Assembly: GCA_947034885.2 (NCBI GenBank) | Contig: OX344749.2 | Span: forward strand, 23,947,501 to 24,011,500 | DNA from: Thuidium tamariscinum | Taxonomy: Eukaryota > Streptophyta > Bryopsida > Hypnales > Thuidiaceae | Direction: 5' to 3' | DNA: 64,000 nt | Shown here: positions 12,464 to 22,086 of the stretch, one piece after another | Layout of the letters: every line of letters starts with the position of its first letter | Position numbering within the stretch: position 1 is the stretch's first letter | The notes under the pieces: generated by a model | Databases searched by the model: none | Told to the model about the DNA's origin: nothing | What the model saw: the letters and a program-made list of their open reading frames with translations, nothing else | Position numbers and translations under genes: made by a program

Positions 12464-12750
12464 GGCATTAGAGGAGATTCAAGGGCAACAGGAGCCTGCG
12501 AAAGCCCTGTTCCCCGAATTGTTCCCGATCAGTAATTAATTCAAAAAATAAATTCAAAAAATAAAAATAAAAAAGTTCGTCTTGAAATGCAAAAAAAAGT
12601 CCAAAAAAAAAATTCAAAAAAAAAATTGGTGACGTGGCACACTCTCGACCACGTCAGCACAGGCCAGTTCCGGATTCCTGCAGCACATTCCAGCGTTCAC
12701 AGCTTCGGGAACTCACAGTCTCCCATTGCCCCCGAATCTCCTCTAATGTC
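12464..12750. mobile_element. Family C MITE, copy 1 (inside LINE ORF2)
   Basis: The left end GGCATTAGAGGAGATTC is inverted at the right end (GAATCTCCTCTAATGTC), extending to about 30 bp with a few mismatches. The ends are GC-rich and the middle is an A-rich run. It shares an internal GACGTGG...CCACGTC block with the copy at 42908-43178. It splits ORF2 just after the RNase H domain. The exact junctions with the LINE are uncertain by up to 30 bp. Confidence 0.75.
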
Positions 12751-12959
12751 TAGTTAGATGTTTAGGAACATACATCATCAAACATGACCACGATAAAAAT
12801 CTTGAAGTATTGGCACAACGATTTCCTAACATTAGTAAATGGACCCTTAATCCCGATATACATAAGGACCTCTCTAATGAATTTTGGTCAAACCCTGAAA
12901 TAACCGACTCACAAAAAACAAGCCTATTAAAATTCCGCACCGGCCAATACATGGGAAAT

Positions 12960-13080
12960 GCTAGAAAACAATTTTTTTGGGATTGAGAGATTTCCATCCA
13001 TCACATGCTCCATTTGTAACTCTCATGACGTAGACACATGGCTCCATGTACTCTTAAAATGCAAACAACATCATATTCAT
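12960..13080 (+). other. C-terminal CCHC zinc knuckle of LINE ORF2
   Basis: The peptide reads GIERFPSITCSICNSHDVD, then TWLHVLLKCKQHH, giving the C-x2-C-x(n)-H-x4-C arrangement usual at the C-terminus of LINE ORF2 proteins. It is reached after a one-base shift at the T-run near 12975. Confidence 0.7.
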
Positions 13081-13291
13081 GTCCTTCATGTCAAAAGACA
13101 TAACAAAGCAGTATGGGAATTGCGAAAACTAATCCTATCTACCAAAAATAGTAGATATTATACTCTCATGAATGCAGGAACATGCAACAACAATCCACAA
13201 GAAAACACAATCTCCTCATGGGTGTTACCGTGCTCTTGTCAAAGACAAAGATGCCATTGTAACGCTAGATTTAAACTGGATATCCTCAAGA

Positions 13292-13866
13292 TTAACCCCT
13301 AAGCGCCCCGACGTCCATTTTCTGGACGATGTACAGATTTGAAATCAGTTTTCTTTTCCATTACTGCTTGGATGAAAGTCATCTAATTTGTGGTGATTCT
13401 TTATCAAGTTGTTCTCCTATCTAATGGTTGGATTTGGTGTTATTAGAGTTCATATTTTTCTAAAATTACAGATGTGGAAGTTTATCAAGTCAAAAATTGC
13501 ATTGATTTTAGTTCAAAATTGGGTTTGCAAAAATGAGGTCATAGATTAAAAGAACACAAAAATTTCAAAAAATCACCAAATGAAGAAAACCTCATTTCAA
13601 ATCCACTCCAATAAGTTTCACTGCAAAAATGACAATATTTTGCTTGTAATTGAATTTAGAAGATATTTTGAATTTTTCTTTTCAAAATTTATAAAAATAT
13701 ATTGGTGATAGCATTGGTAAATCTAACCATATAGATGGAATCTAAAAATCAAAATCTACAACTTTTATTTGTATGTCAAGTCCAAAATATCCTTCTAAAT
13801 AGGACTTTATAAGGATTTTCCCTAAGTAGTCAATTCTGGAGATGGATCCAGGCGTTCTAGGGTTAA
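13292..13866. mobile_element. Family B TTAA-flanked MITE, copy B1 (inside LINE ORF2)
   Basis: The LINE frame ILKI stops at TTAA and resumes after a second TTAA. Between them lies an element starting CCCCTAAGCGCC and ending GGCGTTCTAGGG, imperfect inverted repeats with CCC/GGG tips. TTAA target sites with CCC-starting ends are the signature of the piggyBac superfamily. There is no coding capacity. The interior differs from copies B2, B4 and B5, so it is a related subfamily. Confidence 0.75.
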
Positions 13867-14239
13867 AGGACTCCCCTACCAAAGCAACCCACCAAATATC
13901 CCAAATAATAATCTCACAATACAATTCATTGAATTTACATACTCTACTGATAGGTTTGCGCAAACAACCATTGATAATAAAATTCAAAAATACCAACCAT
14001 TAATAAATAGCGTCGTGGCCCAAGGATGGAAAATAGATCCACTTATTGTCATTACAGGAGGAGCTAGAGGAACAACACACATTCCTTCAATGAAAATCCT
14101 TGAAGCCAAACTTAAATTAACAGAAACTACTCTAACACACACTTTTAAAGCTATCAATACCATAGGCACACAGTACGTTGGATCAATCATTCTACATAAA
14201 AGAAGAATTGAAAACAACCAACCACTTCCAATAGAATAA

Positions 14240-14490
14240 GAAACCCAACAATGCACATTACATTGCATATTCAGTACTACTAGTAAATAACTAACTAAAT
14301 TGAAATCAAATCAATCTAATTAAATCTAGCAAGATTAAATTAAATCTTGGACTCTTTAAACTAGTTACTTGTTACTTTAGTGTCTATTTTCAAAAGGAAA
14401 AAGTAGTCTTGCATCAATCCTGTGGACATTGGCTCATTGTCATGACGAACAGACACTTTATTCACGCCGGACTGCTTTTACAAGTGAACC
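14240..14490. other. LINE 3' tail and PABN upstream region
   Basis: AT-rich sequence with no ORF. The first part is presumably LINE 3' UTR. A CCAAT-like CATTGGCTCATTG occurs near 14428, plausibly part of the PABN promoter. Confidence 0.4.
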
Positions 14491-14494
14491 GGAG

Positions 14495-14507
14495 TTTATA
14501 TATATAT
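14495..14507 (+). promoter_or_regulatory. TATA box of PABN
   Basis: TTTATATATATAT lies about 390 bp upstream of the PABN start codon. A purine-rich stretch and then a GC-rich leader follow, so a start near 14530 is likely. It is within about 250 bp of the last LINE codon. Confidence 0.55.
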
Positions 14508-14888
14508 CGGTCAGTTTAAAGGAAAACGAAAGTAGAACGAAGCGGACGAGAAAGTCATCCGTCCCTCTTTAGTTTCGTTCCGTTCTCGTCCACGAGCGCC
14601 ACCTGAATGAGAGCGGGACGTTGCCGAACAAGTGTTCCGCCATAGCCATCACTGTCGCAAGCTTCTCTATCTGCTCCTCCACCATCGTCTTCGTTGCCGT
14701 CTCCAAGATTTCGCACTTTCCAAATATCGACGCGCTCAAGTTCAACTTCGGCCACCGCCTCCTTCGTTTTCGTTTCGTTTCGTTTTCGCTCGTCTCCTCG
14801 ATGCATTGAATTCCTGTTAGGGTTTTGGTGCCCTCGTCCATCCTCCTCCAGGGTTTTGGCGGAGCGGCGTTGTGACTTGGGGTTCGCT

Positions 14889-17191
14889 ATGGAGGAAGAG
14901 CACGAGGTGTACGGGGGTGATATTCCCGACGAAGTGGAGGGGGACCTGGAAGTGGATTCCGACGGGGAGCCTGATGACCCCTTGCTCAAGGGCGACGACG
15001 TGGCCACAGACGAAGTGGCCTATAAGGTGCGCATTCCGGACATTTTTCGGAAATTTTATCGTTCGTCGGAATGTCCGGCTTCTTGCAAATTTTTCAGTGG
15101 ATGACAAGTTTTCACCGCGTCTTTATGCATTTCATCTGAATAGTAGCCGGGCACTAAATTCGGATTGTGTTTATGGATTCTGAATTACGGGACCATTGCT
15201 GCCCATAGGCCTCCACCCCCTGAAGTGTCCACCCTTGGTCGATTCTCCTCGTAGAATCTGCGCTGGGCGTAGCACTCTACACTAAATTGCAACAATTGCG
15301 CGCATGGCAGTCCGGTTTCCGGTGCCTTGGTTGTTTCTTAGTGTGAAAGTATAATTTGCATACCTTGTTTTCGTCGTTTGAATGTGTGCCTCTTAGGATT
15401 CGTCTCGAACGTTAATTAGGTGACCCGATTTCGTAGTTGGAGTTTGACAGTCTAAGTGCTTGTGGTGAGTTTGGAATTGTTTTCGGTGAGGTAAAATCCA
15501 GGGGATTTTTGATGAGCACTGGAAATCATTTGTTAGCACTCGGCGAGGATCCTAACCTAATTATTCCATGCTCCCAATTCCGAGGTGTTCAGGAGCTGGA
15601 GGACATGAAGAAGCGATTGAAGGAGATGGAGGAAGAGGCCGCTGCGCTTCGTGACATGCAAGCTAAGGTCGAAAAGGAGATGGGTGGCAGTCAAGGTTCG
15701 TGTTTGCTCTCTCCCCTGCTGGTTGGGTTGGAGAGTACGACTAGAGTGCGTTCGTGTTCGTCCGATGTTTCGACGCCTTGATGTTTTCCGTTTTGTCTTT
15801 CTTTTGTTCTTTGAATTGTCCTCGTGAGTGTGCTATGTTTTTGGACTTCATTTTCAGTTCTGTGAATGTTTGTCTGGAGCATCAGTGCAGCTGTTTTCAC
15901 TCGTCGCGTGCAATTCTAGGATCTGGTGTGTCGGTTGGTAATGTGTTGGTGGACCGCTTTTGCAGACCCAGCTCTCGCCAATGGAGCCCACGCCAACCGA
16001 GAGGAAGCTGATGCTCGTTCCGTTTTTGTTGGCAATGTAATTTTTCGTTTTCTTTGTTCCCTTTCGTGTCCGTTTTTTGTTCCTGACTGCTTATGCTCTT
16101 GGATTCTGTATTTTGTGTCGCATCTTTTTGTTGCGTTTGTGGGATCAGAGTGCAGCCATTTGACTGCTTTGTTTCTTTTGTATTATTTCAGGTGGATTAC
16201 TCGTGCACTCCAGAAGAAGTGCAACAGCACTTTCAGTCTTGTGGCACAGTGAACCGCGTGACGATTTTGACGGACAAGTTCGGTCAGCCGAAGGGGTACC
16301 GGCTCTTTGTCCTTCTTTTTTGAATCGGGCAGCGTGCAGTGAGGTCGTGGAGTGTATTTGTTTGTCCGGGGTTTAGGAGGGATGATTGGTTTCTAGCTCG
16401 GTTTTGTGATTCGGCAGTCGAGTTCATTTGTTTGGTTGTCGATTCGTTTTTTCTTTTCTGAACTCGGTGTTTATTTTGCGAGCAGGTTTGCATATGTGGA
16501 GTTTCTGGAGGTGGAGGCAGTTCAAAATGCCATTCTTTTGAGCGAATCTGAGTTGCATAATCGCCCCCTGAAGGTTGTCATCCTTCTCTCGTGTGGAGAA
16601 TCCTCCCCGTGCACATGTTGTTTTGATTTTTTCGTGAGGAGCTGTTCGAACGTTGTCCTTCTGAAGCGAGTCGTTGTTCCCTTTTTCCTGTTGAATTTCT
16701 TCCATCCGTCGATCTGATGTGGAGTGTTTGTGCCGCTGTCAGGTTACGGCGAAGCGAACCAATGTTCCCGGAATGAAGGGCTATCGGGGTCGACCGTACT
16801 CCCCGTTTTATGGGTACCGCTCGCGGAGGCCCTTTTCAGCTCCCTATGGGTATGCTCCCTATGGTTTTGGGTGGGTATCCTCCGTGGATTCCATTCTGAC
16901 TTGTGGAGTGCATATTTCATACCGAGTTCAAAGTTTGTTTGTTTGGTGTTTTGATTTTTGTCGAGTGATTGTTTTTTCTCGGTGAGAGTGAGGTGCTGGC
17001 GAAGTCGCGTATGTCATCGTACGTCCTCGGAGTGTCCATGTTTTCCGGAGAGGGCTTGTTTTTTCAGTCGATATGGTGACTGAGTCCTTTGTTACGCCGT
17101 GACTTGCATTTTTGTGTCCTGATATGTTTTTGTATCTTGCAGGAAGGTCCCTCGGTTCAGGAGGCCGATGCGCTACCGCCCTTACTATTAG
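14889..17191 (+). CDS. PABN: Nuclear poly(A)-binding protein (PABPN1/PABN type), 7 exons
   Basis: Exons: 14889-15026, 15593-15695, 15966-16036, 16192-16295, 16486-16573, 16743-16870, 17143-17191. All introns are GT-AG, the phases agree, and the total is 681 nt (226 aa). Order: acidic N-terminus (1-46), coiled coil [21 protein letters not shown] (47-77), one RRM (about 99-175) with RNP2 SVFVGNV and RNP1 KGFAYVEF, and an Arg/Tyr/Pro-rich tail ending [10 protein letters not shown]. This is the full PABPN1 architecture and about the usual plant length. The family binds growing poly(A) tails in the nucleus, stimulates poly(A) polymerase and sets tail length. The start codon is the first ATG before the acidic stretch, with a TATA box 390 bp upstream. 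No neighbour is functionally linked; the LINE lies directly upstream and MITE B2 540 bp downstream. Confidence 0.93.
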
Positions 17192-17730
17192 GCCATTAGT
17201 GTTCTTTATTTTTGGCTGTACAGTGGCCCATCCACCTGAGGTGTAGGAGAGGGCTTGTTGGAGGCGCATCGTCCGTTCTGTGGAAGCCCGGGACACCTGA
17301 TTCGAACAGGTCGGGTCGTCATTCCGAATGTTGGTGCGCTCCAGGCGTTGCGCCATTCCGTCGTGTACACTGTTGTGGAAGATGTTGAGGAGCTGGGAAG
17401 GTTAGGATTTGCGGCCATTCAGGACAGGTCTAGTGAAAATCGGGGTACCAGAGCTTCAGCTTGCTGTTGGTTGAGGGGTTTGCCTGTTACCCTTGAGTGA
17501 GGTCATGGGGTGAGCTCAGTGTCTTTCCAGGTTCCTGAATCTGCGTTTCCTTAATTTTCCGAGCATGTAAGAGTTGTTTGGTCGAGATATAACCGCATTT
17601 TTTCTGGTGTAACTTATTGGTTAACTATATGGATCAATGCCCAAATGGCTTTGATGGGGGTGTTCTGTGGACTATTCGTGTTCGTTATTCTAGAATTTAT
17701 TTGCACTGGAATTTGCAGGCGCATCCGTCG
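17192..17730 (+). other. PABN 3' UTR / downstream region
   Basis: GC content stays moderately high to about 17.7 kb and no coding frame is convincing. Short open frames here overlap the tRNA-like sequence. Presumed 3' UTR and terminator region; no clear AATAAA signal was seen. Confidence 0.4.
17288..17365 (-). ncRNA. tRNA-like sequence with Pol III A and B boxes (pseudo-tRNA or SINE head)
   Basis: On the minus strand a D-arm-like GCGC...GCGC hairpin (17336-17353), containing an A-box match TGGCGCAACGCCTGG, is followed by a perfect T-arm ACCTG-TTCGAAT-CAGGT (17295-17311) with B box GTTCGAATC. The spacing suits a tRNA, but I find no matching acceptor stem and no proper anticodon stem. A decayed tRNA or the head of a tRNA-derived SINE is more likely than a working tRNA. 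It lies in the probable 3' UTR of PABN, antisense. Confidence 0.45.
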
Positions 17731-18467
17731 TTAACCCGTAAGCGCCGGCGGCGGCATTCCGTGGGTTTCGGCTCACTTCGCCGGCCCAGCAGAAGGCCTT
17801 GACAGTAGTTTTTCCACCCATTTTTTTTTCAATGACCTTTCATGTTGAGTTACGAAGAGTGTCCAACTGAATTCTTATCCTAATTGACAATTTTTTAGAT
17901 GTAGTTGAGTAGTAATTAAGAAAAACGGATGGCAAAATTTGCCATTTTAGTGTATTTTGAGAAATTGAGTAAATCTGAAATTATTTCTCCTTGAAAATGA
18001 CATGTTTTGAATTTGAGCGGAACTAATGAAATGGAGGTCCTCTATTCTAGTATCTTCTCCAATTGGAATTTTGGAAAAATTCGTAATATTGAATATTTTA
18101 TTGTAGTTTGAACTTTGGCTATATTTTTAATGTCCTTTTCATTCTAATTATAGATGTACATGGCTAATCAATTGACACCATGATGTTTTTCACTGTAATG
18201 TTCAAATATGGTGAATTTTTTTGATTTTTGGCCCTGTTTTCTGTTTGATATGATTTTTTCTTTAGTTTTTCTTCAAAAAAGTTCAAAAATAACAGTTTTC
18301 TTCAAAAAAAATCTGAAATTTTTGTGGAGTGTAGAAGACATGTAGTTTCGTCTCTGAAATTTTAAAAGAGAAAATTCATGCATGTCTAATTACAAAATGG
18401 CAACAAATTGAGTGATGAAAAATGAGGCTTGAAACTAGTGGTTATAGGCTTGGCGTTCCCGGGTTAA
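17731..18467. mobile_element. Family B TTAA-flanked MITE, copy B2
   Basis: TTAACCCGTAAGCGCC at the left and GGCGTTCCCGGGTTAA at the right are inverted, with TTAA on both sides. The AT-rich interior is clearly homologous to B4 and B5 (shared blocks such as TAGAAGACATGTAGTT, TTTAATGTCC and AAATTGAGTAAATCTG). 737 bp, non-coding. It is the reference copy for the long form of the family. Confidence 0.8.
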
Positions 18468-19767
18468 TGAATAATGTTAAGATCGTTGAAGCTACATGTT
18501 TTTTCAATGGAGTTTTTGAGTTTTTGACTTTCAACCTTGAAAGTACAATTGTAAGGTGTAGGAACATTAATTATTGCAATCCTTTTATTTATGGTAGAGT
18601 GATTATTGGATGATTTAAATGAAGGGACATCACCTATTCCAATAATGTTAAGCTTTTTAGTATATTTCAGATTGAGCATTGGTCGGGGTAATAATTTATT
18701 CTAGTTAGGGAATAGAAGGGACGAAGATTTCTTTTTTTTTGCTAATTTTTTGTCAATATTAAAATTTAAGAAAGTGTAGAAGTTCAACTTTTATTTAATG
18801 TATAGGTCAATCTATTTCTAAGAAGTTCATAATTGAAATATGTTATTGAAAGGTGTCAATGTCTTATTTGTCACACAACGATGAATGAAGTTGCTAAGTC
18901 ACATCATATTTCTTCCAATTACAAAAATAGGTAACTCTAAATTGTATGAATGGGGCAATTGTTGAGTATAGGTGATGTAATTTATAAGATGTATTAAAAC
19001 CTACATATATATTGTGGAATTCCATAGTTATGATGAATATGTGTCCCTTGGGCATTTTGAGGCTTGAATCACTTTTTTAAAACAATTCCCTTCAAATATA
19101 TGCATCTCATTTTGTTTCTAGTTCAAATTCAATTTGCTAAAAATGCATGTAAATTATCTCTAAACATTCTTTCCACCCCTCAATACAAATGCATTGTCTC
19201 TCAAATTTTTGATTTTATGTCATGTTAAACATTTTGCATTGTTAGTTAATAGAATCAATTATACAAGTTTCAATTCAATTTTATTGCTTAAATATTTACA
19301 TAAATTTAAAAAACATCAAAAAGAAAAATATTAAAATTCTTTCCAAAGCCAATCATTTTCAACTCTAATTCTTAAATTCAATGATTTCATGGCCAAAATT
19401 TCTACTACAATTGAATTAAGGTCTACAACCTTATATCGATAGTAGAAAGTGAGAAATTGCAAATCTATTACTATAATTTACAATTAAGATTGGCAAAAAT
19501 ATATTTTCTAAATATATTTTCTAGGATTTGGGAGATATTCAAGTTTTTTCAAATTTTTTTTGAATGGAAAAAAGTTTCTTTTTAATTTTAGGCCTATGCT
19601 AAATCACATTTGTCAACTTCAATTAATTATTTAGTTGGGAATGATTTTTAATGCAATTATTTCTTAATTCTATCCATCTATTCTTCTTTCTTTTTAGTGA
19701 ACAAAGATTCTCATCAATGAATTTGAAAAAATATGGTACACAAAATAGTAAAACAAATTTTTTGTAT
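18468..19767. other. AT-rich intergenic DNA, nothing recognised
   Basis: Very AT-rich, with no coding frame above about 70 codons and no repeat end that I can place. Probably old decayed repeats. Confidence 0.4.
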
Positions 19768-20246
19768 CAATTAGGTTGCCTAACAATAAGAAAGTTACTC
19801 TACAAACCATCAAAGCCAACAAATATTTCTATAAATAATTCCATTTGTATACATGGAGGTTCATGAGTCCCAATTACAACATCTAATTCAAAAGTAGTGC
19901 ATTCTAGTACAATGATTGAAAATGTTTCAATAGTGTCAAATGTCAAGAAACTAGTGTAGGGCAATCTAATTTCACTATTTTGTATAGACTAAGTAGTGAA
20001 ATTAGATTGCCTTTACAATTAGGTTGCCTTACCTCAAAAATATTATTGTACAAGCCATCAAAGTCATTAGATATTTCTATAAATACTTCCATTTTATCCA
20101 CGTGGAAGTTTATAAATTACAATTACAGCAATAATTGGTTCTAAAATAGTGCATTCTTATGTAGTAACAATAAATATTTATATTGTGTGGAATGTTGAGA
20201 AATTAGTTAGGGGCAAACTAATTTCATTATTTAAGGTAGAAGCACC
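19768..20246. repeat. 248-bp tandem duplication
   Basis: Two diverged copies start at CAATTAGGTTGCC (19768 and 20016). They share TACAAxCCATCAAAG, ATATTTCTATAAATA, TAGTGCATTCT and AATTTCA-TATTT in the same order. A strong hairpin (19960-20011; 18-bp stem GGCAATCTAATTTCACTA) lies at the junction of the two units. Confidence 0.75.
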
Positions 20247-20627
20247 AATTGTCAACAACACTGGACAACCAACTTCTAGGAGTGTAGTAATTCCAACTAT
20301 ATGATGGAATAATATCCTATCAAAGCTTCAAAATTGATTTTTTGAATGATCCTTTCAAGGTTGGGACTATTAAGGTAATGACAGTATGACACATGTCTTT
20401 AGGTAGGGAGTGAAAGACGTGAGTTGAAAGTACATATCAAATGATCAAAATTGGAAGACTTTAGACTTAGGATATGGGAGAATTTCACTTTTTGACTCCC
20501 TTAGTTTATAGTTATTTCAATTTAGGGGATAAAATTCTATAAATTTTGTTATCCCTATATTTTCCATCTTCCTACATGAAAAAAATTTCCCCCAACTCAT
20601 ATTCCTCACACTATGCTACATCATTGC

Positions 20628-20876
20628 TTAACCCTTAGCGTTACAAACCAAACAACTTTGAAGATGGGACCATTTCTAAAAAATGCAATATAATTTGAAT
20701 TTGAATTGATTATTGCAATCTTCACTATACAGATCTATAGCCAACAACCTCATCAATCTAAACTTATTTCTTTGGGGGGAATTCACCATACGGATGCAAA
20801 CATTATAAGGTTTGATGAACCCAGTCTCCAAGAATCAAAGGTCTGAAAAACATCCCTTGTGATGTTCAAGGGTTAA
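20628..20876. mobile_element. Short TTAA-flanked element, copy B3
   Basis: TTAACCCTTAGCGTTAC at the left faces GATGTTCAAGGGTTAA at the right. Both ends have TTAA plus CCC/GGG tips like family B, but the element is only 249 bp and the interior is unrelated to B2. Assignment rests on the ends alone. Confidence 0.5.
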
Positions 20877-21775
20877 ATGGTCGACTACTGGCTTCTACCT
20901 TACTGTAGAATGTAAGGGCAAAACACCCATTCTTGCACCTGTTCATTGGAATGGACCATAGATTCACCCAATTATATCAGTAGACTTTCCGTAATATGTT
21001 CGCAACATGTGTAATTATAATTAGCTGACATAGTTGAAGGACACATAGGAGAATTTGGTTGGCTGAGTGGTGATTTTCGCAGGATTCAGTTTTGGGCACC
21101 TACCGAACGGTTTCATAGATCTAGGGAGCCAACACTTTGAAAATTTGTAGAAATTACATACTGTATCGGAAATTTTTTTTTTTTTTTTTGAATATTCATG
21201 ATTTTCACTCGCTAATACTAGAAAAATATCATTTTTAGAAAACACTGCCTCCAACTATGCTGAATTCCTTATTTGCACGGTTTTGGGTGTTTCCACTGTA
21301 GATGAATCCTTCTTTCCTTTGTCGGTTGCATTGCATCGGGATCCGGTTCTAATAAGATATATCAAGGAAAGACTGCGTTCACACGAATGACACGGTTACG
21401 AAATGGGCGGGAATACCTGCAGAAGGGAACCGAGCTTCTGGCAGTCTCCCGTAATAATCCTGGTCGGTCCGCTCGATCCTGCCATTCTTGCGTCACTGCG
21501 TGCAGTCACTGGCTCTCATTCTCTGCAGGGTTCGGAGCTTTTCGCAAATTTTCCAGCAAGGCAGCACGCGATGAGCCGATGACTTGTCTGTTGCCGCATC
21601 GCCACCACCGACCGTGATTCCTATTCCCAAGTACGTGCCACCGTCTTCCAAACATTGCTTTTGCTGTTGCGCACTTATTAAGTTAGAGACGCGCCGATCA
21701 AGATCGCGATCCTCCGCGCCGGCCATGGGAGGTTCTCTCGAATGTAATTTCGTCCGGCGTTTTCCACTTAATCAG

Positions 21776-22026
21776 CGTTTTCTAGTCGAAGTCGGCTTTG
21801 CATTGTTAGTCATCAAAATTGCATCTATTTTGGTGGAGTTTTCTGTTGGATATATAAATCAGAATCAGAATGATTCTTTCATTCTTATTTTTGTATTCTC
21901 GTTTCTAGTCGACGTTGGCTTTGCATTGTTGTGAACTCGCCAGCGTTGCATCTAATTTGGTGGAGTTTTCGGTTGGAAACCTCAGATTTAGATGGATTCT
22001 TTCTTTCTGTTTTTTTGTATTTATGT
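21776..22026. repeat. Tandem duplication (about 125 bp) in the RING-CH gene leader
   Basis: Two successive units share TTCTAGTCGA, GGCTTTGCATTGTT, TTGCATCTA, TTTGGTGGAGTTTTC, GTTGGA and TTCTTTC-TTCT in order. The first unit contains TATATAAAT (about 21851), a possible TATA element that the second unit has lost. It lies directly upstream of the first coding exon of the RING-CH gene. Confidence 0.75.
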
Positions 22027-22086
22027 TCATGCTTGCGGTGGTGACTGTGGGTTGTAGAATGCCGGGGTTGCCTGGAAGTCGTTTAG

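Larger units (their letters stand above)
6130..14239 (+). pseudogene. LINE ORF2 polyprotein, broken (EN, RT, MTase-like, RNase H, CCHC)
   Basis: The first ATG is 6130; the final frame ends in TAA at 14237. The first segment (6130-8436) carries a 2A-like motif and then the endonuclease: WNAASIN, IQETKI, GRGGLFTLI, CGDFNRD, LIDGYYI and SDHSLVTLY mark the catalytic positions. The RT segment (about 8445-10440) shows NHRPIALANT, EGFRPERS, YIDFKNAF, IQGDTLSP and the active site YTDD. The segment 10880-12463 carries a methyltransferase-like region and RNase H (YYTDGSF, RAELMAIH, IFIDCLN, GHTNIVGNEQADKLA). A C-terminal zinc knuckle (CSIC...HVLLKC) lies at about 13000-13060, and a conserved-looking tail at 14015-14239. 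Shifts at A-runs and stops split the frame into about eight pieces, plus two MITE insertions. It is not functional. Confidence 0.85.
1..14400 (+). mobile_element. Large degraded LINE (non-LTR retrotransposon) with nested insertions
   Basis: The order ORF1, AP endonuclease, reverse transcriptase, RNase H and CCHC knuckle reads along one strand and defines a LINE. The 5' end lies beyond the window. The last coding piece stops at 14239 and the AT-rich tail fades out before the PABN promoter at about 14.49 kb; no clear poly(A) tail remains. Removing three later insertions (1682-5295, 12464-12750, 13292-13866) leaves a LINE of about 9.9 kb within the window, long for the class. ORF2 is broken by shifts at A-runs (8391-8408, 8863-8872, around 9848), an in-frame TGA near 9070 and others further on, so this copy is dead. 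Codon use is strongly A/C-rich on the coding strand, unlike the host genes. The clade is not certain; RNase H plus AP endonuclease fits plant/algal L1-like or I-like groups. Confidence 0.9.

Noticed and set aside
14555-15107. Minus-strand open frames (up to 150 codons) over the first PABN exon
   Set aside because: They are antisense shadows of the GC-rich PABN leader and exon 1, with no homology, start context or splice structure.
16928-17356. Minus-strand frame of 142 codons over the last PABN exon
   Set aside because: It overlaps introns, the last exon and the tRNA-like arms of PABN; the translation is low-complexity and unlike a protein.
17288-17365. Functional tRNA gene
   Set aside because: Acceptor and anticodon stems do not form; only the D- and T-arm-like parts are present.
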